Shown here in pieces: positions 46,301-58,300 of a stretch of 64,000 bases of DNA. Location of the stretch: assembly GCA_019096065.1 (NCBI GenBank), contig JAGUCH010000001.1, forward strand, positions 8,680,001 through 8,744,000. The letters are read 5' to 3'. Source of the stretch: Paracyclopina nana (taxonomy: Eukaryota > Arthropoda > Copepoda > Cyclopoida > Cyclopettidae). How positions within the stretch are numbered: position 1 is the stretch's first letter; each line of letters begins with the position of its first letter. A model generated the notes under the pieces. It worked only from the letters and a program-made list of their open reading frames with translations. It was not told where the DNA came from and did not search any database. The translations under genes were made by a program, and so were the position numbers.

Positions 46301-49300
46301 AGCCTGGTTTGAGTTCGAGATTTCTCGCTGCCATTTTTGTTGAGGACTGCATTTTGCTATCAACGTTTTTTCAGTGTGAGAGTCATTAAGTATAATTCTC
46401 CATTATATAAAGTGATGACTCACCATGCGGAGTTGGATTTATCTAAATTGCTCTTTTTTCCTCTAACAAGAATCCAAGCATGAAGTATTGAGTAAAAAAG
46501 TAATTAGCTCATTTTTATAAAACTACTCATTCTTGATCTACCTGATCTTACGTAGTAAAAGCGGGCAACCAATTCTGAACCAGTGGCGTGTCTCGATTTG
46601 GATTGAGAGCATTATGGCGTTATGATGGACTACAATTTTGGACTCAAAACACCAAAAGAGAAGTGCGATTTGTAGTCCCTTGACCTTCAATTGTTGAAAT
46701 TTGTTGTTGGTCGATATGGCTGCCAAAAGTCGTGCATTGGCGTAGGCAGTCATCTGTTTTACAGGTAGGGATGGTTTCAAGATCAACTTTATCACCCTGC
46801 TCGTAAAGTTGGATAAAGCAATTAAAATGACATGACCGTGATTTTTGAAAAACTATCAGCCCACGGCTCTAATTGGCTTATTTAAGAATGCCTGGAACTG
46901 GCTGAGATGATGATGACCCCCCATATACCATATAAATTAGTGACTTGGGTAATTATAAAGAGCAAAGCACACAGGTGTGAGAAAATTTAAGATGCAGTGA
47001 TCTACGCTGCGAGATTTCTGCAGGCTCCAGCGTTTGCAGTCGTTGTGGGAAACAAGCAACTTCAGCAATTTTGATGTCATCTTCCTCCCAAGATTTTCTT
47101 CAATTATTTTTAAAGGAAGTCTCATGACTGCTGCTGAAGTACCCAAGCAGCTATGTCTTGAAAAGGTGGCTCCACGCTGTGACCTGACGGTTAAACGTAG
47201 CTTGTGTTATAAGCAGCGTAGCTTTGTTTTATTGGGCATTACATCGTACGTTTGTCGTGAGAGATGAAACTGTCTATCTATCAAAATGTTTCCTTGGACT
47301 TTTACAGTTCACGCTGGACGAAATGGTAAAAAAGAGTAAAAAATCCTCTATGATCATTAATTGTGGTGCTCGGTCGCCACAAGCGCTTATGGTTGAAGCT
47401 GAATCGCCATGTAAATTTCTAGTGAGGACAAGGTCAAGATGATTTTTTGAATGAATGACTCTGCAAATTCCTACCCCTGTGAGTGTATTAAAAAATGCGT
47501 GACCCTGTGCTAGACGTAGGGCCACACCACTCCTTCTTGGGAGCTTCATAATATCCGCGTTTTTAGAATTGCCAATGATTTGATGCCGACTTCCTTTAGA
47601 ATGCGTTGGTCCTTGTTGGCGTCTCTTAAATTACTTTTTCAGGTCGTGCGGTTGCCTCAGCGGGCTAATGGCATATTATTGATGCTTCTTTCGACAATTT
47701 GAAGAGAAAGTTTTTTGTTGTTGTTGCCTCTCATGCAATTCATTCATCATTTCTCCCCGGTAGCTCAATGTTGCAGGCCCGCTCTTCCAAAACTAATTTT
47801 AACAGCCGCCGCATACTAAATGCTTTGAATCAAGGCGCCTAAAAAAGGCGGTCAGAAGAAATTCCTCTTTATCGATGATGCTCAATGCTTCTGGTGCCCC
47901 TATTTGGCCACTTTTCCATTGTATGAAAATGTGACCCCCCGAGTGTGGTCTCCTCATCTGATAGACGTTCTTTTGCGACTTCGGACCATTAATCAACCCT
48001 CCTTTGCGTGACTTTTGGGGCAACAAATTGCTCTTTCTTCGATTCATCGTAGTGTTTCGTTTCATCATGAATGGAAAGTTAATGGAGCCTGATTGCAGCA
48101 TAAAATCTGCATGCAACCTCAAATTAGAGCTGAGCTAGTCTGGCCAGGGCTGATAATGATTGGCCATTGATGAGCAACGCTTGTGAATTAAGAGAATCCA
48201 GCGCTCAAAACTCGTTCGAAAAACTACCTAATCCACATTCAAGGGAAGGGATGTTAACGCCAACAATTTCTGTTGTTGATGAGCAGTTTCACCTTGAGCC
48301 AATCGCACACATTGAGACCTTGCGTGACAAATGCCTTGGAATTAAATGGCATCCTCAATCTTACATCGATTAACGCTCATTTTATCAGATGATTCGATCT
48401 TGTAAAATCCGTTTGTTAGATGGGTTTGGTCAAGTTTCTAATCAGTCGCGCCCATTAGATAAATTATCTTCCACCACCGTGAAATTCATACACTTGCTAG
48501 GCATAGATTTTCCTTGAGCGCTCCATGGATTGATTTTCTTCCTCTTTGTGAAATATTTTCGCATCAAATGTAGCTTTAATGGCGTTGTTTTTATTCCGTT
48601 CTCCACCCTTCATCATCATTATTATAGTGGCACTGCATGATGCAACATAGAAGAGACACAAGTGGAAGAAAGATGCCAGCAATCATAATTATTGTTGTGT
48701 ACCAGCTAACCTGAAATTTTCTTGAGGCGAGATCCAAGCCAGCTCCTTTGGATAAACGGCTAATTTTTGCAAAGCATTTTTTTATGTAAAGTGGCGGAAT
48801 TTCGTGCAAAAGTAGTTGCCTCCTAGATTCCATCTTAATGCAGAGTAATTATTGTTTTGAGGAGAAGTCATTCGACTGAAACGGTTGAAATTATTAAAAT
48901 AATAACTTTTTGACGCTAAATAAAAGTCCTTATTAAATACTTCAAGTCTACACTGCACTGATATTTTGTAAGAAGTGAGCATTCTGAGGCTACAAATGCG
49001 TGCTGCGTGAAAGCCCTTTTAACCCTGTTTTCATTAACAATCTCTGATAGCGTGGAATTGAGCTATAAAGCGAAAATAGCTCAGAGGCAAACTCATCATT
49101 TTATGGGCATAAATTGCTGCTTCCTACCGTACGTAGCAGCTCAGAGCCAAATGAGGTCAAAGTTTTCAGAACGGGAAGGAATTCACACTAGAGTTATGCG
49201 TTCGGAGGTAAAGTGGCACATTATCTCTGTTTAGCTGCGAAGTTGTGCTAACATTTTGTTGCCGCAATGCTGATGTCTCGGTGGGTTTTTTCTTGCTGCC

Positions 49301-52300
49301 CAATGCATCTAAAAAGTGCATTCAACTCGGGTCAGTTTCATTGCCTCGGGTTATAAAATGCAACCATAACGTGTGCGTGTGGGATGTATAAAGAGCATCT
49401 TGAATTCCCTCCTTGATCATTGACGTTTCCCGCTTTAGATATCTACAGGGTGATTGTAAAAAGAATCTATGACTCGCAACATTACCTCACTTTTTAAAAG
49501 CTAATTTCTATCACGGTGGCATTTTGCACACGCGGATATTTGATTGTGGTATGTGTAAAAGTTGGAAAAACCGGTTGACGAGGCCTGTTTCTTCAACCGC
49601 GCCGGCGGGTTAAAAAGTTCAACAACTGCAGCAACGATTTGGAGCAATTTCGGGACGTGACAGCAGGCTGCTTCGCAATTTGTGGATGAAGGCGAGCAGC
49701 AAAAATTCCAGAGAAAATTAAGCCCAAATTTCAATTTGTTTTCCTTGCCCAAAGGCCAGTTTTGCATACAGCTCGATTTGGGTCAAACATGGGCACGTAT
49801 GCTGAAATTACGTAAGCGCTTAGCCAATTATTTCCCTTTTTATTTTCTGCTTCTTGATGCATTATCTACTATGGCAAATATGAATGCACTCTTATAAAAA
49901 TGACAATAGCAAATCAGGTAACTCAGGCAAACCGAAACATACTTGACAACCTAAAAAAATCAACAGCAATTACTCCAGCTCATCAACTGGTTCCATTTGG
50001 GGCCCTGAAAATCTATCTGAGTACCCTGAGGTGGAGAATTAGGGGACTGTATAAAAACCCCAAACTAGCACAAACTAGCACAAACCAGCACAAACTTTTT
50101 AATCTTTAAAATTTCAATGTAGAAAGCTCCCCTATGATCAGGAGAGCTCAAATATGTACTTTTTTTCATCAAATCCAATGGGAAGTACCTTAAATATCAA
50201 CTTAAATTAATATAAGAATACTTTATAATAGTCTGATAGCACAAACCTTTAGATTTTCAAAATTCCAAAGCCAAAAGCTCCCATATGTTGAGGAGGGCCC
50301 AAATTAAAATTTTCAGCCATCAAATCCAATGGTAAGTGACTTAAATACTAACTTAAACATTGTAATTGGTGCTATATAAAGAGTTTGGGCCCAAACTAGC
50401 ACAAACCTGCACAAACCAGCCCAAACCTTCATGAAATGTGTTTTTCATGCTACAGATCCTATTGGCTATGCATTTGACACTTTTTCTATTAATGAATGAT
50501 ACTTTTAACTTAAAAACTTAAAAAGCACAAACCAGCACAAACCTTTAGATTTTCAAAATTCCAATGCCAAAAGCTCCCATATCTTGAGGAGAGCCCAAAT
50601 TAAAATTTTCAGCCATCAAATCCAATGGTAAGTGACTTAAATATTAACTTAAACATTGTAATTGGTGCCATACAAAGAGTTTGGGCCCAAACTAGCACAA
50701 ACCTGCACAAACCAGCCCAAACCTTCATGAAATGTGTTTTTCATGCTACAGATCCTATTGGCTATGCATTTGACACTTTTTCTATTAATGAATGATACTT
50801 TTAACTTAAAAACTTAAAAAGCACAAACCAGCACTAATAAGCATTAATAGAAAAAGTGTCAAATGCATAGCCAATAGGATCTGTAGCATGAAAAACACAT
50901 TTCATGAAGGTTTGGGCTGGTTTGTGCAGGTTTGTGCTAGTTTGGGCCCAAACTCTTTATATAGCACCAATTACAATGTTTAAGTTAATATTTAAGTCAC
51001 TTACCATTGGATTTGATGGCTGAAAATTTTAATTTGGGCCCTCCTCAACATATGGGAGCTTTTGGCATAGGAATTTTGAAAATCTAAAGGTTTGTGCTGG
51101 TTTGTGCTTTTTAAGTTTTTAAGTTAAAAGTATCATTCATTAATAGAAAAAGTGTCAAATGCATAGCCAATAGGATCTGTAGCATGAAAAACACATTTCA
51201 TGAAGGTTTGGGCTGGTTTGTGCAGGTTTGTGCTAGTTTGGGCCCAAACTCTTTATATAGCACCAATTACAATGTTTAAGTTAATGTTTAAGTCACTTAC
51301 CATTGGATTTGATGGCTGAAAATTTTAATCTGGGCTCTCCTCAACATATGGGAGCTTTTGGCATTGGAATTTTGAAAATCTAAAGGTTTGTGCTGGTTTG
51401 TGCTTTTTAAGTTAAAAGTGTCATTCATTAATAGAAAAAGTGTCAAATGCATAGCCAATAGGATCTGTAGCATGAAAAACACATTTCATGAAGGTTTGGG
51501 CTGGTTTGTGCAGGTTTGTGCTAGTTTGGGCCCAAACTCTTTATATAGCACCAATTACAATGTTTAAGTTAGTATTTAAGTCACTTACCATTGGATTTGA
51601 TGGCTGAAAATTTTAATTTGGGCTCTCCTCAACATATGGGAGCTTTTGGCATTGGAATTTTGAAAATCTAAAGGTTTGTGCTGGTTTGTGCTTTTTAAGT
51701 TTTTAAGTTAAAAGTATCATTCATTAATAGAAAAAGTGTCAAATGCATAGCCAATAGGATCTGTAGCATGAAAAACACATTTCATGAAGGTTTGGGCTGG
51801 TTTGTGCAGTTTTGTGCTAGTTTGTGCCCAAACTCTTTATATAGCACCAATTACAATGTTTAAGTTAGTATTTAAGTCACTTACCATTGGATTTGATGGC
51901 TGAAAATTTTAATTTGGGCCCTCCTCAACATATGGGAGCTTTTGGCATTGGAATTTTGAAAATCTAAAGGTTTGTGCTGGTTTGTGCTTTTTAAGTTTTT
52001 AAGTTAAAAGTATCATTCATTAATAGAAAAAGTGTCAAATTCATAGCCAACAGGATCTGTAGCATGAAAAACACATTTCATGAAGGTTTGGGCTGGTTTG
52101 TGCAGGTTTGTGCTAGTTTGGGCCCAAACTCTTTATATAGCACCAATTACAATGTTTAAGTTAGTATTTAAGTCACTTACCATTGGATTTGATGGCTGAA
52201 AATTTTAATTTGGGCTCTCCTCAACATATGGGAGCTTTTGGCATTGGAATTTTGAAAATCTAAAGGTTTGTGCTGGTTTGTGCTTTTTAAGTTTTTAAGT

Positions 52301-55300
52301 TAAAAGTATCATTCATTAATAGAAAAAGTGTCAAATGCATAGCCAATAGGATCTGTAGCATGAAAAACACATTTCATGAAGGTTTGGGCTGGTTTGTGCA
52401 GGTTTGTGCTAGTTTGGGCCCAAACTCTTTATATAGCACCAATTACAATGTTTAAGTTAGTATTTAAGTCACTTACCATTGGATTTGATGGCTGAAAATT
52501 TTAATTTGGGCCCTCCTCAACATATGGGAGCTTTTGGCATAGGAATTTTGAAAATCTAAAGGTTTGTGCTGGTTTGTGCTTTTTAAGTTTTTAAGTTAAA
52601 AGTATCATTCATTAATAGAAAAAGTGTCAAATGCATAGCCAATAGGATCTGTAGCATGAAAAACACATTTCATGAAGGTTTGGGCTGGTTTGTGCAGGTT
52701 TGTGCTAGTTTGGGCCCAAACTCTTTATATAGCACCAATTACAATGTTTAAGTTAATGTTTAAGTCACTTACCATTGGATTTGATGGCTGAAAATTTTAA
52801 TTTGGGCTCTCCTCAACATATGGGAGCTTTTGGCATTGGAATTTTGAAAATCTAAAGGTTTGTGCTGGTTTGTGCTTTTTAAGTTTTTAAGTTAAAAGTA
52901 TCATTCATTAATAGAAAAAGTGTCAAATGCATAGCCAATAGGATCTGTAGCATGAAAAACACATTTCATGAAGGTTTGGGCTGGTTTGTGCAGGTTTGTG
53001 CTAGTTTGGGCCCAAACTCTTTATATAGCACCAATTACAATGTTTAAGTTAGTATTTAAGTCACTTACCATTGGATTTGATGGCTGAAAATTTTAATTTG
53101 GGCTCTCCTCAACATATGGGAGCTTTTGGCATAGGAATTTTGAAAATCTAAAGGTTTGTGCTGGTTTGTGCTTTTTAAGTTTTTAAGTTAAAAGTATCAT
53201 TCATTAATAGAAAAAGTGTCAAATGCATAGCCAATAGGATCTGTAGCATGAAAAACACATTTCATGAAGGTTTGGGCTGGTTTGTGCAGGTTTGTGCTAG
53301 TTTGGGCCCAAACTCTTTATATAGCACCAATTACAATGTTTAAGTTAGTATTTAAGTCACTTACCATTGGATTTGATGGCTGAAAATTTTAATTTGGGCC
53401 CTCCTCAACATATGGGAGCTTTTGGCATTGGAATTTTGAAAATCTAAAGGTTTGTGCTAGTTTGTGCTATCAGACTATTATAAAGTATTCTTATATTAAT
53501 TTAAGTTGATATTTAAGGTACTTCCCATTGGATTTGATGAAAAAAAAGTACATATTTGAGCTCTCCTGATCATAGGGGAGCTTTCGACATTGAAATTTTA
53601 AAGATTAAAAAGTTTGTGCTGGTTTGTGCTAGTTTGTGGTAGTTTGGGGTTTTTATACAGTCCCGAGAATTAGAAACTTTTTCTTCTTGCTGACCAAAAT
53701 AACTTTTCTCCCTACACATCACTGTTGCTCGATTGACCTAAAATCATCCATTTGGCTATCTTGTCTCGGGTGGTCTCATTTTCCAAGTCTCTAAATAGAT
53801 CAATTAAAAAGCACTTAGTCACGCTGAGCTTCACCAGCAAATACATGGCGTCCTAACGAAAGCAGAGCAAATCAGTTTTCAGGTAAATCGAGCTTATAAT
53901 TTTAAGTCAAATTTTCAGCAACACGAATAATGCCCGATATGGCCATTAATTGACTTAGCTCGATCTCTGTAGCCGATAGCATACGAGCGCTTTTAACTCC
54001 GCTTCCTGTAGGTAACTTTTCAAGTGTATTTTCATTCAAAACCTTTTCTGAAAAATTCAAAAATTAACATTATTCCATAAAATAGTTAGATAAACTGGAA
54101 TGTGTTAGTAAAGCCTCGTTTGTTGGCACTAGAATCTATAAACTATCGGCGGTAGGGTGATTGATGGCCCGCACCAAGCTCCACAAAGTGCGTAAGAGTC
54201 ACTGGTTTTCAAAAAACCTCTCTTAAGGCCTCTTCAAAATGTGACCATAAAAATCCTTTATCGAGACATTTTTGTGGTATTGTGGCCAAAATTCATTCTT
54301 TCAACCTCTACTTGCTCTAGAAGACAAATGAAGTGTTTTTAGTCTAGTTGATGGCGTTAAAGTCACTGGGAATTACTTTTAGAATAAACTGGTAGCGTTT
54401 TGTCGCATGCGTTTCTCTCAGGATGTCTTTGTTCCTTCTGAACTGAAAACCAAACAAATAAGTAAAGCTCAGGAAATTCTATTGTACTTCTGCTCCGTCG
54501 ATCCCCATCATAGTGTTGACAAAAATTTTAGAAATCCACATATTTTTGACCATTTTTCACGTCGGCTTATTTTTTGGCCGGCTCAGTTGGCTCGGCAGCA
54601 ACGTGTTGCTACTTTTTTGAGTTGAACAGATTTTATTTCGAGCTCTGCTGCCATGTAAGCGGATTAGCATTTTAGTCGAGAAATTTTGAAAGAGGTTTGG
54701 GATAGCGCTCCGAAATACAACTTCTACATAGAGTTTCGTTGTTTTTGACCTTCATGACTTATTTGGTTAGCTGTCGTGAGTCAAAAAAGACAAGACAATT
54801 ATCGTGATGCCCGTAGTTATCGCATGAAAGTAAATGTTGTACCCATTGGCTATTTAGGGTTGGGCAGTCCGAGGATTGGGTCATCAGCTAGACACAATTG
54901 ATCGTCATCATCCGCTGGATAAACCCAAAAAAGCGTCGTCATCAAACGGTTGATTATGAAAAAGTTCTCCCCCCTGGGCCAACATAGCACTTTGGCCGAA
55001 AAGTCCTTGAGGCCCAATGAATTGGGATCCAGCGTCATAGCATGAACAAATTGATTGCTAGTAATGATGCTCGGTGACGTAACATTTGCTGCGGTCCGCT
55101 CTTAAAGCATATTATGGCCCCATTGGAGGGGATGTTTGTTTCGACATGACCCCATAACTGATTTCTGCATTTCTCTTCCATCCATGCATGATGTATGATT
55201 TCGGATCACAGTTTCTTTGTCATTTTCCAATGCTCAATTGCGGCTCACGATTGTGGCCGTTTCCATTAACACGCTCGTTTTTGACTCAAAGACAAAGAAT

Positions 55301-58300
55301 TTTGATTGAAGTAGCCAGAAATCTTCACATGCCCTTAAGGTTGACCCCGGGGTCGCTCAAAGCTATGCACTTTCGGAAACACCCACATTTTATTTTTACT
55401 CATTTATGCATCGAGTGTCATCGAATCGATGGTTTGTTTTGCTTCTGTTTTTTAAATTCAGTTAGTTCTTGATACGCCTCAGTATTTGACAATCACTGTT
55501 TACCATCATGTGGCTTATTCATTGGTCTTTTTTTCCATGGAAAAGTTCTTGGTAACGAATCCATTATGTACTTTTTCTCACTCTTCTCGAGTCTTTGCAG
55601 ATTTGATTCGCGATGAAAAAGGGTGGTGGGAACTTGCGGCTGTGTGCTGGTTTAAATTAAAAAAGTCTTGGTAAACAAAAACCTTTGTTGAAACGTTGGA
55701 AGATGGGGCAAAAAACCGGATGAAATTGAAATCGCCCATTCTCTAATGTTCCAATCTTTCTCGAAGCTCTTAGGCTAGATTCAGTAAAATATTTGCTACC
55801 AATTTGTTGCTTTTTGCCTCATTATTCTGAGAAAAATCAAATTGGTTCTCACAGTGGGATCAAAGGTGACTGAAATTGCCTAGGTGGGTGGGGTGAAAAG
55901 GGAACAAAGCCGTGAAATACGCACCTAACTGAAACGAAAACACGTAAACTCTTATGGAATATGAATATGCGCTGATGCCTTGTTATGATGGCGATATGAT
56001 AATAATTCGTTTTTTGGCATTAATCCCATTGACTGACTTCTAAAGATGAAGTTTCCGTAAGATTGCTACATAATTTTGGAATACTGGAGCTGCTGTTGCT
56101 GCTACCTTGAACAGCTTCGTTGCGCATGATAACTTTATTGTTATTTTTGAGGCATATATAAGGTGTGTCCGGGAACCATTATTACCACAACTTCGGGGAC
56201 ATACCTGCATGCAACAATCATCATTTGAAAGACCTTGAAGTGGGAAAACAACAGAGATTCTTTAAGCATGTAATGAGAGTAATGAAACCCTGTGCGAACT
56301 TCTAGTGGGGTAATTATTGATAGTTAAAGTTAATCAAGGGCTTTGTGTGCTATTGACGTTAGTTGGGGCTTTGAGTCCTGTTAAAAGTCTTCGTGAAGTG
56401 GTGTTGCGTTTTCCCAACTTTGTGTGTGGCCAATTTTGACTCAGCATTATTATTATGTCAATACCACTCAAATGCAAATAAAAGACAAAAGCTCAAGTTG
56501 TTTTGAGTCATATTTGCTCATTTTCATATGCAAGAAATATTATGAAAGGTAATTAAGTTTTCAGCGCTGCATATTTGATTTAACTTTGGCACTGTGCATC
56601 AATGAGCATATTATTTCTTCATTCGAGATAACTTTCACAGTTACGAAATATTGCCATTTGTATTACCACCTCGGGATGTCGAATTTCTTTTACTTGGGTG
56701 AAAATTAATCATCAAGCGCTATACCAGGATATTTTGTGCCCAATGCATGAAGCATCATAGCTCTCAAGTTCAGGAATTGAATCAAGCCTAAAATTGCTTC
56801 AAGCCTGGCCTATGCATGGGTTCACTAATACTTTATTGACTGGGCATCAGCTTACCCTAAAACCTTTCCTGGTTTATTCACTATTGCTTAGGCAGGCTGC
56901 TAAATTGGCTGACCTGTGCTGAGTGCACCTCCACAAGGCTTAGGCTTTAATTGTTAGTTGCTCCTCCAAGATAATAATTCTTTTGTGCGTACCAAAGGTG
57001 ATAAGCTTTGCTGCCGGTCAAAAAAGAATCCTCTTGTTGGTCTGACAAACAAACCCTTCTTACCGCATTTCAGCATATTCCGTTAGCAAACGGAATTATT
57101 TAATCTGCCTTAGGGCCACGCATTGTTCTTAACAAACGGAAAGAATGTCCACATGAATAGAAAAAAATCACTTTGCAAAGTAAAAATTGAGGGGCTGCTT
57201 TGGGTCAGCTGAAGTTGTACGTTCTCTGTAAGTTAATCATTGTGATTTCAGCTAATGAGGTTGTTTTACCGGCGAGGTTTTTTGTCGTTCCTTCTTGACA
57301 TGACCGTGGTCACTTTTTTGCTGAAAACGTCTTGCTAAAGATTGTATTTTGCTCGGGTCAAATTTTGGTCGATTTGGTGAAGGTTGCATTCATTTGTTTT
57401 ATGCAAATAAGTTGTTAGAGAGGATACATGCCAAATAGAAAATTAAGTTTGGTCTCAATTGACGAGCTGAATATAACTGGAAATAATTAGTTTTGTATCA
57501 AGATATCATAGAACATTTCGTGGCATGGCGCATAAGGATCAAAAAGATATTGTCATGGAGTTTTGAAGTTGAAAACTAGTTTGGCTAGGATTTGTGGTGT
57601 AGCAAACAGCCCTAATGATTACTATTTGTTTCAGCACATCAAACGCGTATTGGAGTCTCCGAATTTCACGAAAAGCCAGGAGCATCCGGAGGGTGGGCAA
57701 ATTGGTCATCTTTTTTTGGTTGGAGGCTTTGCCGAGTCTGCGATTGTTCAGGAAGCAATTCGCGCTGAGTTTGGCCAAAGCATGAACGTCATAATTCCGC
57801 AGGTAACGTGAAAGGTTGCGAGTCATGACGTAAGAATATTACGGTTCTTACATTGTTTTAACTTATGATTTCGGTTTAATAATGCGCATGCTTATTTTTG
57901 TTTTTCAGGGAGTTGGTGTGGCCGTGTTAAGAGGTGCTGTCTTGTATGGGCTCGATCCCTCCATTGTCCACGTGCGACGCGCTATGAAAACGTATGGTAT
58001 TGGAGTCATAAAGCCGTTCATCCACGGTCAACATCCTTCAGGTGAGACGCGTAGTTAAGGAAAATTATGGGCTCGGAATAACAACCAAGTGTTGGATTTG
58101 CTCTTCGGTTTATTGATCTGAGTTAAACGGCTACTTGTCGAATCCACGGTGCACCTGGCAGCTCAAAAGGATTATCAGCGTAGAGTGGAAGAGCTGCTGT
58201 GCCCAAAACCGGAGTTGTCTCCCATAAGTAAGCCAAGCCTGTCGCGCACATTTCCAGTTTCACTTGAATTCGTCTTCCTGATTGAGTGACGGCTGATGGT

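Larger units (their letters stand above)
28410..57634 (+). other. 29.2-kb intron 11 of the HSPA12-like gene
   Basis: The donor after ...PLSKIIE (GAG|gtaggg at 28410) and the acceptor ttgtttcag at 57634 restore the HSPA12 core without loss: ...SKIIE then HIKRVLESP and [10 protein letters not shown]. Other introns of this gene are 50-2,217 bp. The extra length comes from the antisense CAP gene, a 3.6-kb foldback element and about 11 kb of gene-free DNA. Confidence 0.88.

Noticed and set aside
50043..53664. Array read as a centromeric-type satellite or CRISPR-like array
   Set aside because: The units sit in two opposite orientations inside terminal inverted repeats with a 9-bp target duplication, so it is a transposable element. 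Units are 296 bp with no spacers.
57563..57811. Separate HSPA12 fragment or pseudogene at 57.6 kb
   Set aside because: The exons here continue the core exactly where the exon ending at 28409 stops, in phase, with intact motifs through to the C-terminus, so a single gene is simpler.
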